A stretch of 64,000 bases of DNA from Hormoscilla sp. GUM202 (GCA_005518205.2 RFFC02000005.1:190310-254309); one strand, 5' to 3'; positions 33,617 to 41,792 are shown, numbered from the stretch's first letter. Notes: generated by a model not told the origin, from the sequence alone. Numbers and translations: made by a program.

Positions 33617-33712
33617 TCTCCCCTGGAAAGATTTTCGCTAAATTTAGAGCCCGATCGGGTGAACCGGCGATCGTGAAGTCCTTCCCTCTTACCATTATAG
33701 TCTGCGCAGTTA
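33617..33712. repeat. Dispersed repeat with AAATTTAGAGCCCGATCGGG core, copy A
   Basis: TCTCCCCTGGAAA..ATTTTC..CTAAATTTAGAG is shared with copies at 34,930 and 35,900. Similarity to copy B continues for about 95 bases through CTCTTACCATTATAG. It directly abuts the split palindrome and the intron. Confidence 0.75.
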
Positions 33713-33723
33713 CCCCGCCGGGG

Positions 33724-34570
33724 GGCTGGGGTCGAACTGGGAGTCGCCTCCCAATCCTCCCTTTCGAAACCGGACTTGCGACTTTCATCGCAGGAGGCTA
33801 CTGGGTAATAGGTCCGTGTCATGGATAGCTTATATCAGGGTTATCCCTGTTTAGCCTCTTAACCTGTTCTTTCGTCCCTAATCTGGTTGGTGAGTGGCGC
33901 TGCCGGCAAACCAAAAGTGTCACCAATTTACAAGACCGTTTTACCAGAAATCCATAACCTAGTTCCTTTTGGGAAGCTGGTCGCCGTGGCGTAATCAAGA
34001 CTACTAGTTCCGGTTATTTCCTATTATCACCGTACTACGTTAGCATATCCCGGACATTACTCCAAGCTTTAGCTTCTTAGTACATCCTTCCCTCAATAGC
34101 TTGCGCTTATCATCTAACTTGTCTACCCTCAAGACATTCCAGGCGGACAGCATATTGAAGGTTACTTTGTTCCATGGTATCATTATGATGCTTTTAGGCC
34201 CCTACTCTTCCCCGGGAGTTCTTTGAGTACGATATTAGCCATTGAACAAGACTAATACTAACTACCATTTCCCTTTTGGGCCAGCGTAAATAGCCTTATT
34301 CCGCTGGTTCGTGGTCACGAGGTTTACATAGGTTCGCTTATTCTAACCATGAGCATCTTCCCAAGCGGCGTTGCCGGCTTTAGGCTGCCAGCTTGCCTAC
34401 ATTTAAGTCCTTGCTTCACACCACTGTGATGTCACTCAGCAGCATTAAGGACCGGAGTCTCTCCCGTACCTGGAGGGGGGGATTTGGACCCCCATGAGTA
34501 CCACAGTTGTTGGCTAATGAAACCAACCAGGATTTCACTGATTTACAGCTTATACCTGAACAAATCGCAC
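33724..34570 (-). ncRNA. ORF-less group II intron (about 847 nt)
   Basis: Read on the minus strand, the element starts GTGCGATTTGTTCAGG, matching the group II 5' consensus GTGYG. Near the 3' end is a domain V-like hairpin (TGCGATGAAAGTCGCA with AGCC and CCGGTT on its flanks) followed by a domain VI-like stem (GGGAGGATTGGGAGGCGACTCCC). No maturase/reverse-transcriptase frame exists. The middle of domain V does not pair well (TCC faces TCC where GGA would be expected), so activity is doubtful. The 3' boundary is uncertain by several bases because of a G run. Its exons are the two halves of a dispersed palindrome: GCCGGGG (33,717-33,723) and GTTCAAACCCCCGGC (34,571-34,585). Confidence 0.78.
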
Positions 34571-34637
34571 GTTCAAACCCCCGGCGTTACCAGGCGGTCC
34601 CCAGGTTTCGAGGCGCCAAGTCGGTTGAAAACCGACT
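34571..34637. repeat. Dispersed GTTCAAACCCCCGGC / GTCGGTT repeat, half interrupted by the intron
   Basis: The right half of the R1 palindrome family plus the AAGTCGGTTGAAAACCGACT hairpin. The left half lies at 33,711-33,723 beyond the intron. Confidence 0.8.
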
Positions 34638-34653
34638 AAAAACATTGTCATAA

Positions 34654-34899
34654 TCATACCCACCCCTTTGCAGTCAAATGCTGGATATCTTCCTGCAATT
34701 CAGCCACGTCATAATGGACGCAAATACCCCGATCGGCCATCAACCGCTGAAAGCGAATTTGCGACATATTTAACAATTCCGCTGCTTTTCCTAGGCTAAT
34801 CTTGTCCTGCTTAAAGAGCAGCAAAACAATTTCCAAGAAAAGTTCGTCTTCCGATAGCCCACTAGCTTTCACAATTTCATCGGAAATAATCAGACTCAT
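34654..34899 (-). CDS. UPF0175 family protein (antitoxin-like)
   Basis: 81 residues. SGLSEDELFLEIVLLLFKQDKISLGKAAELLNMSQIRFQRLMADRGI is the typical UPF0175 helix-turn-helix (KxSxGKAAELxxMSxxxF). The tail DVAELQEDIQHL is also usual. Such proteins often pair with DUF3368 PIN toxins as antitoxins; no partner gene is next to it here. A relative is at 39,234-39,488. Confidence 0.85.
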   Translation of the reverse strand: MSLIISDEIVKASGLSEDELFLEIVLLLFKQDKISLGKAAELLNMSQIRFQRLMADRGICVHYDVAELQEDIQHLTAKGWV

Positions 34900-34929
34900 C
34901 TCACTACTCGATTTATAAGGTTTACTTCA

Positions 34930-35027
34930 TCTCCCCTGGAAATATTTTTCCTAAATTTAGAGCCCGATCGGGGGAACCGGCGAGAGTGAAGGAATTCACT
35001 CTTACCATTATAGCCTGTCTGTGCAGG
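34930..35027. repeat. Dispersed repeat with AAATTTAGAGCCCGATCGGG core, copy B
   Basis: Matches copy A (33,617) over about 95 bp, including CTCTTACCATTATAG. The two copies bracket the intron, the split palindrome and the UPF0175 gene. Confidence 0.75.
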
Positions 35028-35075
35028 CTCCTTTATGGACGCGCGATATCTCCGGGGCTATCGCCCGATCGTTAT

Positions 35076-35429
35076 TTACCCAGGCGGAACGATAACTGTT
35101 GTCGCCTCAGCTAAAAGACGACACTTTCTTTTATTGTTTTCACCCTCAATGAGAGAATGAGCTGGATTATCTGGCAGCGGATCGTGCCGCACGTCAAAAC
35201 CCTGAGAACGGGGTTCTATTGCTACCAAAACGCCCAAACCAAATCCCTCTTTTCCAGAACGTTCCAAAGTTTCTTGTGGAGTTGTCAGTCTTGCCAAGTC
35301 AACAGAGATACTATTATCGGGCTTTCCTCTCCGTTTGAAAGCCGCAGAATTGACCGTCCCATCAGGGTTAACGTGAAAGCTAACCAGTCTCCGATAGAGT
35401 TGGTCATTATCTACAATTTCTTCAGGCAT
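35076..35429 (-). CDS. Conserved protein of unknown function, second gene of a two-gene module
   Basis: 117 residues: LYRRLVSFHVNPDGTVNSAAFKRRGKPDNSISVDLARLTTPQETL, GFGLGVLVAIEPRSQGFDVRHDPLPDNPAHSLIEG. The pattern (NPDGTVNSAAF; SVDLARL; GFGxGxLVA; V.HDPLPDNPAHS) recurs in many bacteria as an uncharacterised small protein. His and Asp residues near the C-terminus (VRHDP, NPAHS) could be catalytic. Its start overlaps the end of the preceding gene by 8 bp, so the two are translationally coupled. Confidence 0.7.
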   Translation of the reverse strand: MPEEIVDNDQLYRRLVSFHVNPDGTVNSAAFKRRGKPDNSISVDLARLTTPQETLERSGKEGFGLGVLVAIEPRSQGFDVRHDPLPDNPAHSLIEGENNKRKCRLLAEATTVIVPPG

Positions 35430-35841
35430 TTCCCACCTCCTCCCCGCGAATCAGAACTTGGGACACCAGGGAAAGCACTTCTTCCCAGTCAGCATTATCT
35501 TTCTCCTCAAACTCGCGACTATTTCCTTCTCCTGCGATCGACAAATAGCCGAACTCGCCGTCCGGGCTAATTTCTACCTCCAGAACACCCATTGTTCCTC
35601 GCCATTCCACTTGCACGCCACCATCAGCAAGGGGTGCCACCGCAAAGGGTAGCACTTTTTCGCCCACCAAATTATAGCATGATTCTTTCACATTAACTAG
35701 AAGCTGACAAGCCTTTACTACAGCTACCGACGAGACTGGTTCTGCGCCATAAGAATTCCAATTAGGTGGCAGTTGGCTGATTTGGGCTAGTCGATCGAAC
35801 GTCTGGTTTAAGGAAACATCAGTTATGGTTGCTTGAGACAT
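35422..35841 (-). CDS. Conserved protein of unknown function, first gene of a two-gene module
   Basis: 139 residues from ATG 35,841, chosen because AGGAGG lies 8 bases upstream; the open frame reaches further but through repeat copy C. Seen: LAQISQLPPNWNSYGAEPVSSVAVVKACQLLV, a motif known from a widespread uncharacterised family, then PFAVAPLADGGVQVEWRGTMGVLEVEISPDGEFGYL and EVLSLVSQVLIRG. The order of strands around GGVQVEW suggests a compact alpha/beta domain. It always seems to sit beside the NPDGTVNSAAF protein, as it does here. Confidence 0.7.
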   Translation of the reverse strand: MSQATITDVSLNQTFDRLAQISQLPPNWNSYGAEPVSSVAVVKACQLLVNVKESCYNLVGEKVLPFAVAPLADGGVQVEWRGTMGVLEVEISPDGEFGYLSIAGEGNSREFEEKDNADWEEVLSLVSQVLIRGEEVGNA

Positions 35842-35899
35842 GGCTTTGTCCTCCTCATGATTATGACTTATTAAATCGCTCATTATCCCTCCGACTGCT

Positions 35900-35955
35900 T
35901 CTCCCCTGGAAATATTTTCCCTAAATTTAGAGTCCGATCGGGGAAACCGGGGATA
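35900..35955. repeat. Dispersed repeat with AAATTTAGAGTCCGATCGGG core, copy C
   Basis: Shorter copy of the element at 33,617 and 34,930. Its end overlaps the last codons of the Uma2 gene at 35,927. Confidence 0.7.
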
Positions 35956-36478
35956 GCAATAACTGCATCGGGCAAAAAATCCGCTTGCTAGCATAGCCAA
36001 ATTTGCCCTGCAAATCTCGATAAGGTTCGCTGTATGCTTCCAGTTGCTTGTCTTGCAAGTTGAATATCCAGTAATCTGTAATCCCATCTTCAGCATAGAT
36101 GGATAACTTCCTGTTCCGATCGTAACTCAATGTCGCATCTGCAATTTCCACCACTAAGAAGATATCCGCCGGTTCGGGATGACTCGATAAATATTCGTCT
36201 GGGCGATCGCGTGCTATTACCACATCGGGCTGAGGTTCGCTATCAGCAGATAATATAATTGGTTCTCCTGCCCGCACAATGGCCCGATCGCCCACTAGCT
36301 GGAATAACTCCTTCCACAAACGGGTATTGCAGACTGAATGGGGTGGTTGCTTCCTTGGCATCTGGATAATTTCGCCCCCCATCAATTCTACCCGATCGTC
36401 AAAGAATCCCAAATCCCCCATGCTGTGATATTCTTCTATGGTAAAACGTTTCCGAGTTACAACCGTGTCTTTCCACAT
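35927..36478 (-). CDS. Uma2-family (PD-(D/E)XK-like) protein
   Basis: 183 residues with the classic Uma2 pattern: FTIEEYHSMGDLGFFDDRVELMGGEIIQM, EPIILSADSEPQPDVVIARDRPDEY (the nuclease-fold D), ADIFLVVEIADATLSYDRNRKLSIYAEDGITDYWIFNLQDKQLEAY. The ExxD/ExK-like residues of the PD-(D/E)XK fold are present. The last ~10 residues (LLSPVSPIGL) are encoded by dispersed repeat copy C, so the native C-terminus was replaced. Role unsettled. Confidence 0.9.
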   Translation of the reverse strand: MWKDTVVTRKRFTIEEYHSMGDLGFFDDRVELMGGEIIQMPRKQPPHSVCNTRLWKELFQLVGDRAIVRAGEPIILSADSEPQPDVVIARDRPDEYLSSHPEPADIFLVVEIADATLSYDRNRKLSIYAEDGITDYWIFNLQDKQLEAYSEPYRDLQGKFGYASKRIFCPMQLLLSPVSPIGL

Positions 36479-36503
36479 TTTTAATTTTTAATTGCTTATC
36501 ATT

Positions 36504-37550
36504 TTACTCAAAAATTGCCCCGCCCTGCATCAGGTCAATTTTCATCTTTTCAGAAATACCTGATGTTTCTCTGAAGTCCACATTTTCCACATTTGCCCCC
36601 TTGAGGAACGCCCCTTTGAGTTTAGTTCCTACCAACTTAGCCTCCTTCAGGTTAGCATCGATTAAGTCTGCATTTGTCAAGTCTGCCCCACTCATATCTG
36701 CATGCGTCAGATTGGCTTTCTGTAAATAAGCACTGCTCAAATTTACTCCCTGCAATTGCGCGTAACTCAGATTAACTCGGGGGAGGATACTGCGCAAATC
36801 TGCTCCCGTCAGATTTGCATAGCTGAGGTCGGCATCCCGCAGATTGGCATTACTCAACTTGGCATTGCTTAGATTAGCTTTACTTAATTTTGCATTGTTC
36901 AAGTCTGCTAATCTCAAGTCAGCATTACTCAAATTTGTATCCCGTAAATCTGCCCAGCCTAGGTTAGCATAGTACAGGTTTATTCCACTTAGTTCCGCCC
37001 CCGCGAAGTCTTCGATCGGGTTTAAGCCTACCTGTTCCGCTATTTCCATAAAGTCACCCGTTTTGACTGCCGAAAACTTCTGTCGCGCGATCGCCCACTG
37101 TTCCCGGCAACAAACCATCGCTTCCTGCTCATTTCCCATCTGCTTATATGTCAATCTCAGGTTCGCTAATATCCTGCCGGATGATTCAATGTCTGACTGT
37201 TCTCGGGCGATCGCCAAACGCTGCTGATAATAGTATATTGCCCTTGACAGGTCCCCAAAACTATGGTAGACATTAGCTATATTTTCCAGAGCATTGGATT
37301 GTCCGCGCCAGTCCGAGATTGACTGGGCGATCGCCAGATGCTGCTGATAGTAATCTAGGGCAATTGGCAAATCTTCCAGGGCCTCATATGCCGCCCCCAA
37401 ATTACCTAAAGCTGCCCCCATGCGTTTGCGATCGTCCGCTTCCCGATAGAGGGTCAGGGCTTGCTGCCAAGACTGTAATGCTGCTGCTACGTCACCGGTC
37501 TGATATTGGCCTATTCCTTGTTTCAGTAAATCGTCGGCTGCTTTAGACAT
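36504..37550 (-). CDS. TPR and pentapeptide-repeat protein
   Basis: 348 residues. Residues 1-160 are four to five tetratricopeptide repeats (GIGQYQTGDVAAALQSWQQALTLYREADD; GAALGNLGAAYEALEDLPIALDYYQQHLAIA; NALENIANVYHSFGDLSRAIYYYQQRLAIA). From about residue 180 come some 25 pentapeptides of the A(N/D)Lxx type (AELSGINLYYANLGWADLRDTNLSNADL). The end GTSGISEKMKIDLMQGGAIFE is shared with the protein at 39,826-41,001. Likely a protein-binding scaffold; no catalytic motif. Confidence 0.88.
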   Translation of the reverse strand: MSKAADDLLKQGIGQYQTGDVAAALQSWQQALTLYREADDRKRMGAALGNLGAAYEALEDLPIALDYYQQHLAIAQSISDWRGQSNALENIANVYHSFGDLSRAIYYYQQRLAIAREQSDIESSGRILANLRLTYKQMGNEQEAMVCCREQWAIARQKFSAVKTGDFMEIAEQVGLNPIEDFAGAELSGINLYYANLGWADLRDTNLSNADLRLADLNNAKLSKANLSNAKLSNANLRDADLSYANLTGADLRSILPRVNLSYAQLQGVNLSSAYLQKANLTHADMSGADLTNADLIDANLKEAKLVGTKLKGAFLKGANVENVDFRETSGISEKMKIDLMQGGAIFE

Positions 37551-37607
37551 GGTTAATTCTCTTTCGTCTATATATAATAGTACATCAAGACATGCGATCG
37601 TAACCAG

Positions 37608-38480
37608 ATGAAAAAATTATTAGTCACGGGAGCTAGCGGTTTTTTGGGATGGAACCTGTGCCAGTTGGCCCAACAAGAGTGGGAAGTTTACGGCACCTAC
37701 CTTTCACAACCCCTGGCCATTCCCGGCGTCACCCTCCTGCAAGCAGACTTGCGAGATTTTCAGCATCTCAAGGACCTCTTTCAGGAAATTCAACCAGCAG
37801 CAGTTATCCATACTGCTGCTCAATCTAGTCCCAATTATTGTCAAACTCACCCCACGGAATCATATCATATTAATGTCACAGCTTCTAGCTATATTGCCGG
37901 ATTGAGTGCCGATCGCCAAATTCCTTGTGTTTTTACCTCCACCGATCTGGTATTCGATGGCAGAAACCCACCCTATCGGGAAACTGACCCAGTCTCTCCT
38001 ATTAGCTATTATGGCGAACAAAAGGTTCGGGCAGAACAGGAGATGCGATCGCGCCATGGGCAAGTAGCAATTTGCCGGATGCCATTAATGTTTGGCACCG
38101 CGCCGCCCCATGCCAGTAGTTTTATTCAACCCTTCATCAAAAGCATGAGGGAAGGAAAAGAACTGAATTTATTCATCGACGAATTCCGAACACCAGTCAG
38201 CGCTACAACCGCAGGGCGGGGACTGCTGTTAGCCTTAGAAAATGCAGGGATCCTGCACTTGGGAGGGAAAGAACGAATATCGCGGTATGATTTTGGCAGG
38301 ATAATGGCAGAAGTGCTGGGACTTCCCCAAGCAAAACTGAAACCTGGCCGCCAACAAGACATCCAAATGGCAGCACCCAGACCACCGGATGTATCTTTAG
38401 ATAGTTCTAAAGCCTTTGCCTTGGGATATCAACCCTTGTCCATCAAATCAGAATTAGCAGCATTGCGAGGTAAAGTTTAA
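37608..38480 (+). CDS. SDR-family NAD(P)-dependent reductase, RmlD-like
   Basis: 290 residues, extended short-chain dehydrogenase. Seen: KLLVTGASGFLGWNLCQLA (GxxGxxG), PAAVIHTAAQSSPNYCQTHP, the catalytic SPISYYGEQKVRAEQE (YxxxK) and C-terminal RPPDVSLDSSKA, the usual tail of dTDP-4-dehydrorhamnose reductase-like enzymes. It may reduce a nucleotide sugar; the other rml genes are not adjacent (an RmlA-like gene is 19 kb away). It is followed 27 bp later by an amino-acid exporter gene. Confidence 0.85.
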   Translation: MKKLLVTGASGFLGWNLCQLAQQEWEVYGTYLSQPLAIPGVTLLQADLRDFQHLKDLFQEIQPAAVIHTAAQSSPNYCQTHPTESYHINVTASSYIAGLSADRQIPCVFTSTDLVFDGRNPPYRETDPVSPISYYGEQKVRAEQEMRSRHGQVAICRMPLMFGTAPPHASSFIQPFIKSMREGKELNLFIDEFRTPVSATTAGRGLLLALENAGILHLGGKERISRYDFGRIMAEVLGLPQAKLKPGRQQDIQMAAPRPPDVSLDSSKAFALGYQPLSIKSELAALRGKV

Positions 38481-38509
38481 TGAAAACATCACAGAGAGGT
38501 TATCGCTAA

Positions 38510-39160
38510 GTGTCTGAATTTCACCTACTACTTGCACTACTTGCACTACTTCAGGGCTTCACTCTGTTAGCAGGAATAATTATCGCCATCGGACCGCAAA
38601 ATGTATTTGTGCTGCGTCAAGGACTCAAGCAGCAATACGCTTTCCCAACTGCTAGCGTCTGCTTTCTGTCCGACGTTACTCTCATTTCCCTGGGCGCGAT
38701 CGGGTTTGTAACCCTGAAATCAAAGGTGCCAGAAGTAACAGAAGCGATCGCCTATGTTGGCATAACATTTCTGCTGTTTTATGGCCTCTATTCATTTAAA
38801 TTAGCTTTCGATCCGGTAAGAAATATAGAGACAGTGGAAGCTGAGTCCAAAGACAGTCTCAGTAAGACTATTCTGGCAGTGCTAGCATTATGTTTGTTGA
38901 ACCCGAACATTTACCTTGAAGATCTGGTAATTTTAGGCGATATAGCATCCAGTTATCCAGCAAGTCAACGACTATTCTTCAGCCTGGGCGCGATGCTAGC
39001 CTCCTTCGTCTGGTATTTCGGACTCGCTTATGGCGCTAGCTGGCTAACTCCCTTGTTTCAACGTCCCTCTGCTTGGCGCATACTGGACGCGATCGCTGGC
39101 TGCATTATGTGGACTATTGCTGGAACCCTAATCTTTTCTGTCTTGAACCACTCCCTCTAG
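38510..39160 (+). CDS. LysE/ArgO-type amino acid exporter
   Basis: Six-helix inner-membrane exporter, 216 residues, GTG start at 38,510. Hydrophobic segments: LLALLALLQGFTLLAGIIIAIGPQNVFVLRQGL, TASVCFLSDVTLISLGAIG, AIAYVGITFLLFYGLYSFKLAF, ILAVLALCLLNPNIYLEDLVILGDIA, FSLGAMLASFVWYFGLAYGAS and AIAGCIMWTIAGTLIF. The GPQNVFVLRQG and LNPNxYLE(D) motifs identify the LysE/ArgO branch, which exports lysine or arginine. A perfect hairpin (39,185-39,216) follows. Confidence 0.92.
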   Translation: MSEFHLLLALLALLQGFTLLAGIIIAIGPQNVFVLRQGLKQQYAFPTASVCFLSDVTLISLGAIGFVTLKSKVPEVTEAIAYVGITFLLFYGLYSFKLAFDPVRNIETVEAESKDSLSKTILAVLALCLLNPNIYLEDLVILGDIASSYPASQRLFFSLGAMLASFVWYFGLAYGASWLTPLFQRPSAWRILDAIAGCIMWTIAGTLIFSVLNHSL

Positions 39161-39184
39161 GGATAACCCGATCGATCAACATTA

Positions 39185-39216
39185 GTAGATTAGGTAACAT
39201 TCGTTACCTAATCTAC
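39185..39216. terminator. Perfect hairpin between convergent genes
   Basis: GTAGATTAGGTAAC pairs exactly with GTTACCTAATCTAC over a four-base loop, between the exporter gene and the UPF0175 gene. Confidence 0.8.
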
Positions 39217-39233
39217 AGAATATTAGTAATTCG

Positions 39234-39488
39234 CTATTGGCAATTCGCCATTTCCTCAGCTAATTCTTCAGCGGTATATTGCATGAAATCGACTTTGTAG
39301 CGAAATAAAGCATCGAGAAACTCTGCCCGGGTTAAACCAGCAATTTCCGCTGCTTTACCTTGAGATATTTCTCCGAGTTCGTACCATTTGACAGCGGCGG
39401 CTATCCGCATTTCTCGGACAAATTCATCGGGGGCTTTTCTCAGGGCTGGAAATACGCTTTCTGGTATATCAATGGAGACGGTTTTCAT
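39234..39488 (-). CDS. UPF0175 family protein (antitoxin-like)
   Basis: 84 residues from ATG 39,488 (MKTVSIDIPESVFPAL, the usual start of the family); the frame extends 15 codons further. The helix-turn-helix is EISQGKAAEIAGLTRAEFLDALFRYKVDF, followed by YTAEELAEEM. Related to the protein at 34,654. No toxin partner is adjacent, so it is orphan in this window. Confidence 0.88.
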   Translation of the reverse strand: MKTVSIDIPESVFPALRKAPDEFVREMRIAAAVKWYELGEISQGKAAEIAGLTRAEFLDALFRYKVDFMQYTAEELAEEMANCQ

Positions 39489-39825
39489 ATTCTCTCCTGA
39501 ATTAAATGTGGTTTGTAATATAGCAGTTCTCATCCTTTGTGTGATATGCTGTTGGTGAGATTGCTGAGGGGGGGAATTGCTTCGTGCCTCGCAACGCTGC
39601 GCGACTCATAAAGCATAAGTCGATCGCTACGTCCCCCCCCTCGCAATGACAAATAGGCTATGAAAACTGTACCACATCAATTTAAGAAACGCTATATAAT
39701 ATTAGTCGGTTTTAACCGACTTTAGCTATTAGCCGGGGGTTTGAACCCCCGGCGGGCTGACAGCGAAGTGAGAAATGATGGAATATTCGCAATTCGCAAT
39801 TCGCCATTCGCCATTCCCAAGACAA
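39489..39825. repeat. Repeat-rich gap with R1 copy and heptamer array
   Basis: An R1 copy at 39,703-39,775 (AGTCGGTTTTAACCGACT, TAGCTATTAGCC, GGGGGTTTGAACCCCC, then GGGCTGACAGCGAAGTGA). At 39,784-39,818 an ATTCGC(A/C) heptamer-type array. At about 39,565-39,650 a CGGGGGGGA/TCCCCCCC-type pair. No gene. Confidence 0.7.
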
Positions 39826-41001
39826 TTAATCTTCAAAAATTGCCCCGCGTTGCTGCAAGTCATGCTTCATTTCTTCTGTCAACCCTGGATTATCCTTAAA
39901 CCGGGCATTCTCTACTTTAGCATCACTTAACTCCACGTCAGTTAAGTTCGCTAAGACTACCCCCGCACCTGTTAAATCTGCACTTGTCAAGTTAGCACCA
40001 TTCAGGTTACTATCGCTCAAGTTGGCATTGCTGAGATTCGCTTCACTCAGATTTGCTCCCACTAGGTACGCTCCGCTGATATTCGCCAACGCTAAACTGG
40101 CACGACGCAAATTAGCTCCTCCTAAGTCCGCTTCGCTTAAATAAGCTCCACTCATGTCCGCACCCCCTAAGTTGGCCTCATTTAAATCGGCATTGCTCAA
40201 GTCTATATCGCATAAGTCAGCCCCCCGCAGGTAAACCCGCCGCAAGTTGGCTCCACTTAAGTCCGCACTGCTTAAATTTGTCCCCAGCAGCTTCGCACCG
40301 ACAAAATCCTCGGCGGGTTTTAATCCTACTTTTTTCGCTAACTCCAAAAAGTCATCCGTTTCGGCTTTCATTATCCTCTCGATCGCCCCTTGGATCTGAG
40401 CGATATCGAAACTTGCTTCCGGGGTGGGTTGCTGTTGGACTTCCGCATCCGATCGCCACCAGGCCCGACTCAGATAAGGCTGTAACTTCTCGGACAGCAG
40501 AACTAAGGCGATTTTTCTATCTAATATAGCCAATTTATTCGGGCTGATGCTGTGGGACCACAATCCCTCGGCATCACTTACCTGCAGTTCCGACGCCGAG
40601 ACCGTAAATGTAGCTTCGACAATAGCTGGCGTACCCGTTAGTTCCACTGTTGGCAACTGCACGTGGTTGAGGCTACCATTCAAGATTTTGCCAGTGTTGG
40701 CGCTCAATGCCCAGATGGGGTTCTCTGCTGTCCCTTCCGCGATCGCGCGACAGTCGAGTTCTGCCAGTTCTAGGGGATGACTGCGAGAGGGAGGCATTTT
40801 ACAGTTGGACAACTTGAGGTGAAGCTGTCCCCCCGTAAGACCGAGTTTAACGCGACCTGCACCCAAATTTTCCCAATGTTCCTGAAAGCGGAGGGTGACG
40901 TTGAGTTCGAGAAGTTCGGGGGTAGATGACTGCACTGGTGTTACAGCCAATTCCAGAGCCAAGCAGTCTGGGTATCTGTTCTGTGAAAGGGGTTGTGGCA
41001 T
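39826..41001 (-). CDS. Pentapeptide-repeat protein with a beta-rich N-terminal domain
   Basis: 391 residues. Residues 1-185 form an uncharacterised beta-rich domain (LELNVTLRFQEHWENLGAGRVKLGLTGGQLHLKLSNCKM; VEATFTVSASELQVSDAEGLWSHSISPNKLAILDRKIALVLLSEKLQPYLSRAWW). A short helix (ALERIMKAETDDFLELAKKVGLKPAEDFVGAKLLG) leads to about 25 pentapeptides and the same type of end (GLTEEMKHDLQQRGAIFED) as the TPR/pentapeptide protein at 36,504. Sharing of this linker and tail suggests exchange of a whole pentapeptide cassette between genes. Confidence 0.85.
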   Translation of the reverse strand: MPQPLSQNRYPDCLALELAVTPVQSSTPELLELNVTLRFQEHWENLGAGRVKLGLTGGQLHLKLSNCKMPPSRSHPLELAELDCRAIAEGTAENPIWALSANTGKILNGSLNHVQLPTVELTGTPAIVEATFTVSASELQVSDAEGLWSHSISPNKLAILDRKIALVLLSEKLQPYLSRAWWRSDAEVQQQPTPEASFDIAQIQGAIERIMKAETDDFLELAKKVGLKPAEDFVGAKLLGTNLSSADLSGANLRRVYLRGADLCDIDLSNADLNEANLGGADMSGAYLSEADLGGANLRRASLALANISGAYLVGANLSEANLSNANLSDSNLNGANLTSADLTGAGVVLANLTDVELSDAKVENARFKDNPGLTEEMKHDLQQRGAIFED

Positions 41002-41105
41002 TGCTGTGTCTAACTTGTTTAGGAGTGGTTTACTATCTAGCTTAACATTACCTCAGACAAGCTTAACATAAAATTATAATTAATTTCAATTCTCGATTTG
41101 TCTCG

Positions 41106-41189
41106 TGGCCCGCATTCGGTGTATCCTGGCCCGCATTCGGTATATCCTGGCCCGCATTCGGTGTATCCTGGCCCGCATTCGGTGTATCC
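41106..41189. repeat. 21-bp tandem repeat, four units, joined to an R1 copy
   Basis: Unit TGGCCCGCATTCGGTGTATCC in near-perfect tandem (one unit has TATATC). The fifth unit breaks off at CCTGGCCCGCC, where an R1 palindrome (41,196-41,252) begins. Confidence 0.88.
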
Positions 41190-41792
41190 TGGCCCGCCGG
41201 GGGTTCAAACCCCCGGCTAATAGCTAAAGTCGGTTAAAACCGACTGCAAAAATTGTAGATACAATATCAAGTTTATTGATTGGATAGCATGGTAAAAAAG
41301 AGGCGATAGCTCGATAAGTTTATCTTCTAATTTTCTCGGGATTAGATCGATAAAAATATTTAAAACATCGCGTTTCAATATTCCTCGGTTAAGTAGTTAC
41401 GATCGGGGAGCAGAGGACTAAGAAACCGGGTTTCTGGGTACTCGCCGTTAGCGCCTCCAGTCTCTCAGACATTTATTTAAATGGTATTACCTCAACTGCG
41501 ATCGCAAGTTCAAGCATTAATTGATGAGTTAGAAAATCAATAATCCCATTTCTCACAATACTGCTACCATTGTTTGAGGAGTATCCTGTTAGTCGGTTTT
41601 AACCGACTTTAGCTATTAGCCGGGGGTTTTAACCCCCGGCGGGCTGACAGCGAAGTGAAAGAATTGCAGGCTTGAGAATGTAGCAATATTTTTGACAAAT
41701 AGTATAATGCATTTGACTTCCATGAATCACCATCTTGAAGGAAAGATGGTGCATCTCAATCTCGCCAGGGCGAAGCTACTCTCGGAGGAACG
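41190..41792. repeat. Gene-free stretch with two R1 copies and an ISKra4-like end
   Basis: R1 copies at 41,190-41,252 and 41,591-41,657 in opposite orientation. A GGTGCATCTCA sequence at 41,748 resembles the ISKra4 ends. A 20-codon frame (MVLPQLRSQVQALIDELENQ) at 41,481 may be the start of a lost gene. Nothing else supported. Confidence 0.6.

Noticed and set aside
33562..33828. Open frames on both strands over the repeat next to the intron
   Set aside because: They cover the AAATTTAGAG repeat and intron domains V and VI and have no protein-like character.
34440..34510. tRNA-like stem with GGGGGTCCAAATCCCCCC
   Set aside because: There is no complete cloverleaf; the hairpin is better explained as part of domain I of the group II intron.
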